Shown: piece by piece, positions 54,401 through 64,000 of the stretch
How positions within the stretch are numbered: position 1 is the first letter of the stretch
Layout: the number at the start of each line of letters is the position of its first letter
Source of the DNA: Branchiostoma floridae
Taxonomy: Eukaryota > Chordata > Leptocardii > Amphioxiformes > Branchiostomatidae
DNA length: 64,000 bases
Direction of reading: 5' to 3'
NCBI RefSeq assembly: GCF_000003815.2
Contig: NC_049995.1
Span: 14,102,262-14,166,261 of the forward strand
Position numbers and translations under genes: made by a program
The notes under the pieces: model-generated
Databases searched by the model: none
The model's input: only the letters and a program-made list of their open reading frames with translations
Told to the model about the DNA's origin: nothing

Positions 54401-57400
54401 ATGATCTATATGCACTTATAATATAAGTGCATATAGATTTACAGTTACAGTTACTAACTGTAAATCTAATTTTAAAAAAATCACCAAAACATATCCATAC
54501 AAAAAAAAATGTATCAAATTGAATGTTATTCAAGGCAGCTGGATTTTCTTCCTTTTGCAGGAAATTCCCCAACAAAAGAATGGGGATGATTGTGGTGTCT
54601 TTGTTTGCCAGGTATGACTGTTCTATTCATAACTCATTAAAGATGGTGAAATTTATTTGTTTATTCAAATATTTCCCTTAATGGCATCAACATTAGAGAG
54701 TTGCATGAGGTTTTACACCACCAGTACCTTGCTTGTTATACCTAACTGCACAGAGTGACCTAAAAACCAAGCCCTGAAAGATTGCTGTATGTAACTGCAG
54801 TTGTGCATGATGTAAGGAATGACTGTTAAACTGCTTGGCACACAACTAATCAGTACCTAGTACCTGAGCTCAGACAAGAAATACTGGCACATGTAGTCAT
54901 GCCTCGAAGTTTGAAGTTGACTTATCAACCTAGGATTGATGTGTACACTTTCCCAGAACTACAATTGTATCTAGATGCTCGATGTCATAAAGTACTGTCT
55001 ACCATTCTTATTACACATCCCGTACAAGACAGGTCATCAGTGTAAATTGTAACCAGCTGCTTCTGGACTGTAATATTGCTTTGAAGGTGTTGTGTTATGC
55101 CAAAGGGCAGTTTGGGTGTAATTTTGCTTATTGGGCTATACAATCATCTTTGTTTTATTAGTGGTTATACCAGCTATACAGAATGCATAATCAGGTCCAC
55201 TACTATTGCATCTTAGATTATAACTCTCTTTCTGTTTTTCCTTCAAGTATGCATTCCATCTTGCCAACAAGATACCCCTGAACTTTTCACAGGTAAGCCA
55301 ATTCAATACCATTTTGTCAGTTTTTGCAGCCAAGCATTTGATAACATTTTTGTCAGTATATGATGTGCAGCCAAGCAAGAGCACAATGTAGCATACAGTA
55401 CTTATCATGCAGTTCAGGTAATTGAATCCTTGGAATAGACAGAAGACATTTAGCTTTGCTGAGGGAAGGATATTATAGAAAATATATTGTAGATTCTAGT
55501 AATTAATCAATTTTCAAACATATGCGTTTTAGGATTTTGGATGTTCATGTACATGTACGTAATGTAAGGGTGTCCCTTTCATCCCATAGTCTACAAGTAC
55601 GTGATTGTACAAATGTAGCACTGCGTCACAGGGTTGTCATTCAAAAATTCTGATTTCCGATTTCCAACATAATTGTAGATTCCAGACCCAAGGTCAGCCG
55701 GGCCCCTAGTAGTGAGGAGTGGCCTGTTACATAAGCTTCAGACAGTGGCATTTGTGTTATACAGACTATGTGAATAGCAGAGGAGTTAAAGCCATGATAC
55801 TCAGTATTCCATTTCTACATTCATGAGTCAACAATGCACCTTAGTTTTTTAAGTTTCTTTTCAAATTTGCTTTATTCAAATTTATTTTGGTCTATCCAGG
55901 CAAACAGGGCAATGTTACTACATCTTGGTTGAAATGGAATTGGGGACATTTTCCCCCACATTAAATTGTTCTCATATGACATGTAAAATGGAGCGGAGAT
56001 GTGTTGACTTCATCAAATGTCTTATTTTTACTGTGTTGGAATGCAGATTTTCTATATAAAGCTAAAGCTGTAACGGATTATTTCTGCACCTGTGTATGTT
56101 TGGATAAGATGGAAATATCAAGCACATATTATCATTACCATCACATCAAGCTATTCTGTACTTCCTTATGTGTTGACCAATGAGACTCATTATCTATATT
56201 TTCTGCAGGCTGCAATTCCTAACATTCGTAAGTGGATGGCACTGGAGATACACAGTGGATCCCTGAGGTATCAAAATTTCCACTTCACTCTAGATTGCAA
56301 ATTGACATAAAAAAATATCTGTATCTGTATTTATATTGCCGGTATAGCCGCTGTTCGGCGTAACACACCAGCTTTGCAGGCACAACATCAAATTCAAGTG
56401 TACTCATGAATGTGCACAATCCCTTCTTCGCTAGGTTCTTAAACTTTGAAACTATATGTTTTCACCTTCTTGCTCGTGACATGACTTCTTGGATTTTGCA
56501 GGAAAGAGCGCATTAAGCTGTTACCACTTGAAGCAATGCCAACAAGAAGGTATGTGCTGTTCCATCTACTAGTCATATTTGACACTAAGAAAAATTACTT
56601 AATGCCAATGTGCAATGTAGTTTCTGCTAACTGATGTTGATTTACACTGAAAATGTTTTTTGTCTTCTTACTATTCTATACTGTAACAAATTGAATGTGT
56701 AATCTTCCATGATTTCTGTGGCCACATACATATGTTTCTTGCAATATCAATGAATGATCCTACCTTTAAATAGTGCAAGATGTAGTAACAATTCATTTTG
56801 TCAGAGACAGAAGTAAAGGATTTGGCTTATATGATTTGGGTTATCATGCTTGTCTCTATGCCATATTTTCTCCTGTTAAATTGTCTTACACCAGTTTTGT
56901 TTGTAATAAGCAAATCTTTGCTAAAGATGTATTTGTATTTTTTTATTAGCTACATTTTACATATTAACAAACTTTTGTTTCTTTATCTAGGAAAAAAGTG
57001 AGGGATGATTCAAAGAAGCCCCGTCACAGGTCTCCCCCACCAATGCCAGGACAGAGGTCATTACAATAACTTATAATTCGTTTGTGCACATGCAAACATA
57101 CTTGTATTATATCATAGATGAATATGCAATGTGGTTTTGTTCACTGTGCTTCAGTCTGTAAATCCAGGTAATGAAAGAGCCGATATTTCTAAGCAGGCCT
57201 CACAATTGTTTGTTCAGGCCAACAAAGTCATTGCTGTTCATGGTACCAAATGAATGCCTAATTGTGGACAATGTGCACTTACATGTACATTGTTACTTAT
57301 TACATGTCATAACTGTTGCAGGTGTGCCGTTATCGCGAGAGCGCTTCGTTCAGCCTTGGAGCACAGCCTGAACAGTAGTAGTTCTGGTAATGATGCAGAC

Positions 57401-60400
57401 ATAAGCAGTTGTGATACATCTTGTAAGTACACTTTCTGTTTAAGTGAGTTGATTTGTTGCATTAGCTTGTTGGTTATCAAGAATGAAATATACAATCTGG
57501 TAACAACATTCAATTTCAATTTTGTTAGACTTGCCAATAGAAATATACATTTCATCTGTTTCTGAGTGATGCAGATTTTTGTAACACACCACTATCCACC
57601 AATTGTTGGAGAGCAAAGTAGGGCACGCTCTTGTTGCTTTGTGAGGAAATGCCTCAAGGCAGACTTGAGTCTGAGGATAGCTTAAACATAATTGCATTAT
57701 TTTGTGTTCCCATTACATTTTACCTACTATCTATACTGCAATGGAAGTGCATGCACTTTGGGTCATCCCAAAAATGCTCATATATATACTAGTATAAGCT
57801 TGCAAAATTTATAAACATTTAATGGTAGAATTTTAGGTGAAATCAAATCTGCTATGAATTACTAGAAATTTCCAAAGGCATGCTATATAGTCCACTTGTA
57901 TTAAAGTCAAACAGGTACTAATATTTTGTCGGCTCAATCAAGCCTGTTTTGTTTTGACATACATGACATTGTACATTAATCATCATATTACAGTTGACGA
58001 TGATTCAACTTCGTCGCTGACAAGGCTGCTCACATCTACTCCAAAGGGAAAAACAAAGCCACACCTCTTCAAGAAGAAAAAAGGTACAATTTTCATGTTG
58101 ATGAAATATCACATAGAGAGCATTAACACTGCTCACTTACAGAAATTGTGATACTAGCAGTTGTTCAACAGAACAATAAAGAACAGCACTGGTGACAAGT
58201 GCACCTTGAAAAGCCATGATCATTCCATAATTATGTACAAGAATGAAATTAACTTGAAATAAAAAAAGTACCAATCTGTGTTACAGCTGAAAAGGCAAAA
58301 AGAGGGAAATATGCTCAGATGGGTACTTCAAGAGAAGCCATCACAACAGCCTGGACTACGTACTGTGGATGTGGCCAGGACTGTTGTGGGAAATTGGGGA
58401 CTGACATCATACGAGTTTGCAGGGATAAGTTTTGGAGCTATAATCAAGACAAACAACGAGAGTTTATCCAAGGGGCTCTGGAAGCAGGAGACAGGAGGAA
58501 AGATGGTGGATCATATGAGTTCAGCATCCAAGGCTACAAGATATGTGCCAGGGCTTGGTGTCTTGCACATGATGCAAAGAAGTCCAGGTAATGTCACCAC
58601 ACACATTACAGTACACTCAGACTACATGTAGCTGTTCCAAACCCAGAAGCTATCCAGTTTTGCCATCATCTATGGCAAATTTTCCATTTTTATGAAAATT
58701 TCTCTATATTTATCATTTAAAAAAGCAACCATATGTGGGAAGGGACTGGTACCCTGTACATTCGGCCCTCATTCAACGTGGCCATGGCCGCATTGGACAG
58801 GTGGCCATCTTGGGAAGTTTGCTTCATGCTCCTATAATTTTTTTGGGGGAAAAAAGTGGCCGTTATGGCCAGATGATCTGCTACTTCAAGAGGCTTAGGT
58901 TTGACTGTAGTTCATAGCCTAGTTTCAAACCACTCCAGACCAGGACCCAATGTCCCTTTTTAAAATATCTATGTAAGGTCAGGGCCTGAAGCACTTATCA
59001 GTTTTAGCATGTATTCCATAATACTGATAGAAGTAGGCTGAGGTATCAAATAAAACATAACGTTAGATATATTCTTGATGCTTTGCAATCCCTCTATATG
59101 CATTTTTTTTTAAATTTAGATATACGCATACATGTACTATCCTCTTCAAACCGTTACAGGTTCTATGAGATTGTAAAGGAATACGAGGCTGGAAAGAAGG
59201 TTGTGCCAGATCTACGGAATGGAATGAAGTATGAATCTCGTAGGTACTTAGAGGCCAAGCAGTGGCTAGGTGAATATGCCAAAAAATATGGTGACATCAT
59301 GCCAAACAGCAACAACATCCACCTGCCTCAGTGCCTTCAAAAGGTAGATGTATTCAACAGCTACCTGGAAGAGATGTCTTACGAGAACCATCTGCAACTA
59401 ACATGGTTCAAGGCCATGTGGAGAAAAGAGTTCCCTAACCTGAAAATTCCACCGGTAAGTACTGGATAATACTTCTATTACTTATTAAGTGTTATTCATT
59501 GTTTTAATTTTTTGAGGACAAGTGAATGTGACGTGGTCCTGACCCAAAGCATACTTACTTATACAAAAATCATTATTGTCCATAGGGAGGTACATTGTCA
59601 TGAGTAGGGGTGGGTACCGGTACAAAAAATTCAAGTACAGTCCAGGTCCAGAGGATCAGGTCCAGATCCAGATCTTGACCTAAATCTGGACCTAACTGTG
59701 AATGGAGGATACTCAAAACAATGGTCCATTTTGCTGCAAAGAAATCTGTTTGGTGGAGTATCCTACATGTACCTTCACGTAAACACTGCTAACTGCCTCT
59801 TTATAGAAAATTCGTAATAAGGCTGACTGTCAACTCTGGGGTTCAGAGTCATCTTTATCTCAAGTTTGGAGTTTGGACATACATACAAGGACATTTTGAC
59901 ATATCATCAATGCATGATAGATAAAATACCTAGGTCAACCCTTTTTCTGGAATTATGGCATCCAGAGGGCACAAGGTACAATGTACATTGTACATGTACT
60001 ACATATTAAAGTCTACTTGGCTCTTGTTACTTTTTTGGACCAATAAGCCTCAAAACATGTTAACACCTGCCGCCATATTGCCGGTATAATCTGTTCATAT
60101 GCATATCTTTCAAAATGTGGTATACTGAATTTTTTTCAGGTCCGGTCAAGTAAGAAAAAACAGTTTTGCACCAGTAAACTGCACCGGTACCCACTCCTAG
60201 CCATGACCCAAAGCATTATCATGGCCATAATCATAAACAGTGCATGGGGCTACAGAAATTACAAGTACAGTTGTACTTATAATATCCATCTTGAGTGCAA
60301 CAAGAGGTATGGAAAGTAGTAAGAAAACATTTTGCAATCAACTGATTTACTCACAGTTCTCATTCCACTTCTCAAAACATATGAATATGTTCTACAGATT

Positions 60401-62446
60401 TGTCAAACCATGCCTTTGAATTATCTTCTCCTTAGAGAAATCGTTTCACAAAATGTGATGAATGTGAGGAACTCAAGAAACAGTTAAAGGAGGCCAAGAT
60501 CGAGGATGACTTCAATGCATTGAGAGAACGAAGACAAAGCCACCTTCAACTTGCAAAGTAAGTGAGAACCTTCCAGTTAAAGACAGGTATTAAATTTCTA
60601 CATTTTGAAATCAATATTGCACCACTTTGAATGCATTTACCTGAGCATATTATCATCTTTCCAGATGGCATGAAGTAGAAAAAATATTTTTTTTCATGGA
60701 AGTATGTGGTTTGACTATGATGTTAAACTAATCTGAAAGTATAGCTAAAGTATCTAGATTAAGTTTGTAGATGACATGAGTATCTATATAAGTTTTGTTG
60801 TTACAAAGCAGTGACATACAATTTGATACACCTTGTCATCCTTGCAGCTCTGCACGCCAGAAATATTACAAACACATCAAGAAAGCAAAGCAGTACCCTG
60901 ACAATTACCTCAGCCTGATCATCGACAGCATGGATCAGAACAAAACAGCGTTGCCCCACTTTTCCACCCCGACCAAGGTAATCAATAATAAGCTGCTAAA
61001 GTACATGTCGGTCTGAACATATGCATTTATTCATTTTGTAGGGTTTATAACTACATGTATCAGTAATTGTTTTCATGGTTGTTTTTGTTTTGTAACAATG
61101 AGTAGCCCTTAGTATTGGCAAAACCTTTGTTTACAAGAACTAGGTGAACCACTTAGTAATAGTAAAATGCAGAACAATGTGTGTGCCTGCCTCCGCTGCA
61201 TGCACATGATAAAAGTGAAATCAAGAAGAAAGCAGCTCTGGCACTCGTGGAGAGGGATCTTGACGAATGTACTCTGCACCAACTAATGGGACACTTCTAC
61301 AAAGTCTGCCAGTGCAGAGTCCCATGTCTTATACATACCCTGCTCTACACGTGCAACCTGCCCACCATCAATTTAACACTATGCAGTGGCTCTCGCTCCG
61401 ACAATACCTATACTCTGTGGGTGTCGTCTTCAACAAAGAATAGTATAGCATGTTTCTTTGGCCATTTCTGTTCAACTCAGGCTATTTTTGACGGAGGTTT
61501 CGAAATAGAATAAGGGGTTCCATCTTGTTCTATTTGTTCGATATGACGTTCGATCAGGATCAGTCCATTGGATCATATGTCAATTTTGACTTAAACTGCA
61601 CAATGATTCTTTAGTTAATGATTTGATTTATAAACATTTGTGGTATGATATAAACATTTGTGGTATGATGAACTAAGGATGGAAATGATAGCCCACTGTT
61701 AACAAGTGACAGCAATTTTGCCTTTTTATAAAGAATGGACATTTATTAAACAAATCCTGTTTCAACTGATTAAAGAGGTCAATTCAAAGCACTACATGGG
61801 GTAAAACACTTTCTATTGCTAACAACAAGGATGTGATATGATTTAATACATGTATATTAGGTAAACCATCTTTCACATTTTTATCAGGTGCAAAATTGGA
61901 TAGATCTTGACTTTATCTGAATTCATCTAACCCAATACAGAATCAGTCATCACTGGAACAGATGAAAGTTCACCTAACAGGAGTGTTGGCACATGGACAA
62001 AGGAAGTCCTATGTGTATGCATGGACTTCCAAATACCGCATGGATGTGAACATCACGACAAACGTCCTGATTGATGTCCTAACAGACATTTCTAAGGTGA
62101 GGCCTAGTGATTAAGACCACCCTCCTTGACATTTTCCTATGTGATAATATGTCACTGATAAATTCCGTACAAATTTTTTAGGTCATACTGAATATTTCTA
62201 ATTTGTGATGAAGAAAATTAAGTCATGTATATTGGGAAATCAGTACTGCTCAATGGGAAAATGGTTTCTTGCGAAACTGTAACCTGCAACTAAGACCTTT
62301 AAATTTGTGCCATTGCCTTGCAGGCGAGAGGAGGTCGGCTACCCAGCACACTATATCTGCAACTGGACAACAGTGCAAAGGAGAATAAGAACAAATTCAT
62401 GATTGCTTTCTGCACTTGGCTGGTAAAACTGCAAGTCTTCCAGAAG
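48454..62446 (+). CDS. SENP/Ulp1-like C48 protease fused to a DUF7869-like transposase domain (partial, continues right)
   Basis: Exons: 48454-48537, 48913-49002, 50637-50681, 50888-50986, 51124-51186, 53614-53705, 54066-54141, 54561-54611, 55248-55292, 56209-56267, 56502-56549, 56991-57056, 57322-57422, 57994-58083, 58287-58587, 59160-59454, 60436-60557, 60848-60977, 61941-62096 and 62324-62446. All phases agree, for 712 codons, still open. An in-frame stop just upstream supports the Met (MWTDELPQY). Residues about 28-225 are an Ulp1-type protease: NHWGLL (His about 123), LFDSL (Asp about 140) and PQQKNGDDCGVF (Gln 188, Cys 194), so the active site looks complete. A disordered Ser/Lys/Pro linker follows. 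From about 345: CGCGQDCC cluster, KFWSYNQDKQREF, IHLPQCLQKVDVFNSYLEE, KCDECEELK, IIDSMDQNKTALPHF (Asp 602) and LYLQLDNSAKENKN (Asp 686), as I recall for DUF7869 proteins. The last catalytic segment lies beyond the window. Confidence 0.85.
49388..49650 (+). mobile_element. 5S rRNA-derived SINE
   Basis: 49388-49507 follows 5S rRNA from end to end: GCTACGGCC, CGATCTCGGAAGTTAAGCAA (A-box region), GTGCTTGGATGGGGGACC (C box) and GCTGTAGC. It differs at several places, so it is not a functional 5S gene. A body follows: TTCCGGGAGGGACGTAAAAC, GGGGGTCCCGTGCTCGAGGA and GGGTACCTACTGGCTGGC. This 5S head plus unrelated tail is the SINE3 plan. It lies in an intron of the protease-transposase gene. Confidence 0.8.
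52524..53062. mobile_element. MULE-type MITE with 87-bp perfect TIRs and 9-bp target duplication
   Basis: The first 87 bases (CACCCTCACACTCAGGGTTG ... TTTGGGGCG) are exactly inverted at the other end. CCTAGATTC flanks both sides (52515-52523, 53063-53071). Length 539 bp, no coding frame of note. A 9-bp duplication with long TIRs is the Mutator/MULE signature. The identical arms imply a very recent insertion. It lies in the intron between exons 51124-51186 and 53614-53705. Confidence 0.92.
54404..54466. repeat. Two adjacent small hairpins
   Basis: ATCTATATGCACTTATA and TATAAGTGCATATAGAT form a 17-bp perfect palindrome with a 1-base centre (54404-54438). Overlapping its end, ATTTACAGTTA ... 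TAACTGTAAAT forms a second hairpin (54436-54466). Intronic. Confidence 0.8.
58738..58907. mobile_element. Truncated mariner-type MITE
   Basis: The right end AGGTTTGACTG followed by TA (58897-58909), with interior GGCCATGGCCGCATTGGACA and GGTGGCCATCTTGGG, resembles the CAGTCAAACC family. A clear left TIR is missing. Confidence 0.55.
59605..60199. mobile_element. hAT-type MITE, 595 bp
   Basis: It starts TAGGGGTGGGTACCGGTAC and ends GCACCGGTACCCACTCCTA. Flanking 8-mers GTCATGAG (59597-59604) and GCCATGAC (60200-60207) match at six of eight positions. The interior has repeated GGTCCAG words. Intron between exons 59160-59454 and 60436-60557. Confidence 0.75.
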
Positions 62447-62994
62447 GTAAAAATGATCAGCTTTGATGACATTGTCTGACTGACATTTTGCAATATATAG
62501 CATGTATGCCAAATAGCATGGTAACTGTATTTGATGTCTAAAGTACATTATTTCAATCACCTTAGAACTAGCTCCCTGGCAAAAATTCTACAAATTCTGG
62601 AGCCTTAACTTCTTATCGGCACAGTCTTTTGTTTCTTGACAGATTCATACATAATCATACTCATTGAGCACAATTTTCAAATGTGAAGTCCCCTTGATAG
62701 CCAAAAGTCTACAATCAGCCTGTAAATGGATTGAGAAAGAAAGTGAGCTCAGGTACTTATTAGGGATTGTGTTAAAGATTCCTCACACCCTTGGCACATG
62801 ATATGAATAATTAATATGGTGTCAAAGCAGTCTAGTTACGAACATCCTTTTACCTACTGCCATTAAGTGAAAATTGAATGTCAAATACCCAATATGCAAA
62901 AAATAGCGATCACCTGTATATTGAGCTTTAACTCAGCGAACAAAACTGAGAAGACAAACAAACCTTTAGAAATACCACAAAGTATTTAGACTTA

Positions 62995-63730
62995 GACCCC
63001 ATTCACACTAAAAAAACGATTCGAATAAAACATGTAAATTTAGCAGTGTGAACGCTCCCAAATCACTTGGATTTCATTGAAACGAATCCTTCGCGATCCA
63101 CCTCGGGAAGGTGGATAGAACTGGGGCAAGTGGATAGAAATGCGCTGCGGGGAGTCTCGATTCGTGCGATTCGGCAGTGTGAACGCGCAAATGGATAGGA
63201 TTCCGCTTGCTCCGATGTTCATTCAGGAACTTGGGGTCTTAGTTCGCATCGCACGGGAAACACAACACACGCCAGATCGCTTAATTTTTCAGCTAGCATT
63301 TTCCGCCGTGTTTCACTTGCAACAACAATGAGCATAAAGAAAGAGGAGTCACCATTTGCCAAATTGACAACCGAATAAACGAAGCTGCTCGTTTTCATCT
63401 GGGAGTGGGAGGAGTCGCAGAAAAAGCTCGGAAGGTCCATAAAAACAGGGACATTTATGAAGATACATCTAAAGGAATGGCGGAGTTAAGAAATCCCTTG
63501 ACCAGTGCAGAAATAGAGTGAAGAAACTAACCACCAACTACTGCAAGACGTAGCGATACGTCTGTGAAACGCAACTAACGTTTTATTCGGATAAGACTGA
63601 GGGCGCACTAATCGGATTATCGAAGAGCAGTGTTAACACAATTTTGGATCGGATAGAAATTTTTTTATTCGGATAGATGTTTTATTCGAATCGTTTTTCT
63701 AAGTGTGAACGGGTTCTTGTGAACGGGGTC
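62995..63730. mobile_element. PIF/Harbinger-type MITE, 736 bp, TTA-flanked
   Basis: The left end GACCCCATTCACACTAAAAA then AACGATTCGAATAAAAC is mirrored at the right by GTTTTATTCGAATCGTT ... GAACGGGGTC. TTA lies on each side (62992-62994, 63731-63733). The inside repeats AGTGTGAACG and GTGGATAGAA words and keeps no transposase. Confidence 0.8.
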
Positions 63731-63733
63731 TTA

Positions 63734-64000
63734 TAGTCTGGTGGCAGAGACCGATAAGCATGCAATGCGGTTCATACAAAGTTTTTCTGCTGTTTCCATA
63801 CCTCTGAGGTGTGCTCTATCAGAATCTGGATGATGCCACTCTGTCATCATTTGGCAATCCGCACAATATGCAAATTAAGGCGGCCTTTAAGGAAATTCTT
63901 GTTTTCGTCAATATCTCAGTAACCACACATGGTATCAAATTGATTTTGGTATCTATCACCATGTTTTGAGGGGTAAAGAATCAGATAAAGCCATTTTAGT
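63734..64000. other. Right edge, intron of the protease-transposase gene
   Basis: Nothing recognisable. The next coding exon of the gene, expected to carry the third catalytic motif, was not found before the window ends. Confidence 0.45.

Noticed and set aside
58278-58631. 117-residue frame MLQLKRQKEGN...
   Set aside because: It is the wrong frame across exon 58287-58587; the other frame carries the CGCGQDCC and KFWSYNQ motifs and fits both splice phases.

Overview
The window is animal nuclear DNA. Genes are split into many short exons with GT-AG introns, CKK-domain CAMSAP and Schlafen-like families are present, intergenic DNA is AT-rich, and there is a dense, varied load of short terminal-inverted-repeat elements and tRNA- or 5S-derived SINEs. 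The repeat style (tacatgta-rich spacers, the CAGTCAAACCTG mariner-type MITEs, HMGXB3-like KDZ transposases) suggests a cephalochordate such as amphioxus (Branchiostoma). That is an inference from recognition, not a database match.

Layout. (1) 1-15943, plus strand: the 3' part of a CAMSAP microtubule minus-end protein, seven exons covering the end of the coiled-coil region and the complete C-terminal CKK domain. (2) Inside its 10.9-kb intron (3326-14232) lies a nearly complete 10-kb DNA transposon, about 4042-14105. It has imperfect TIRs, a minus-strand HMGXB3-like CxC4/KDZ transposase (6355-10363), a plus-strand second gene of unknown function (11008-12486), and a central divergent promoter carrying repeated CCAAT motifs. 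(3) 15944-21290: CAMSAP 3' region and gene-poor DNA with tandem repeats, MITEs and a perfect fold-back element. (4) 21294-27830, minus strand: a complete nine-exon gene for a 359-residue protein with an acidic N-terminus and a ciliary look; a near-ideal RFX X-box lies about 180 bp upstream of its start. (5) 29580-35472, plus strand: a SLFNL1-like gene with a Schlafen AlbA_2 domain. (6) 35480-42700: repeat-rich gene-free DNA. (7) 42718-45773, plus strand: a four-exon gene with an acidic region, a tandem coiled coil and an SH3/Tudor-like C-terminal domain. (8) 48454-62446 and beyond the right edge, plus strand: a twenty-exon gene that joins a SENP/Ulp1-type C48 cysteine protease to a DUF7869-like transposase (RNase H-type) domain.

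How things fit. The transposon in CAMSAP is arranged like an autonomous element: transposase plus accessory protein, divergently transcribed between TIRs. The two right-hand genes look transposon-derived. Every intron phase in the 712-codon protease-transposase model is compatible and no frame is broken, so it is either a young complex element or a domesticated fusion gene.

Two structural themes recur. First, partial copies of exon edges with their splice sites lie in the neighbouring introns ('exon echoes'), at five of the seven CAMSAP exons and one SLFNL1-like exon. Second, many short non-autonomous elements still show target-site duplications (TA, TTA/TAA, 8 bp, 9 bp), so their superfamily can be read directly.
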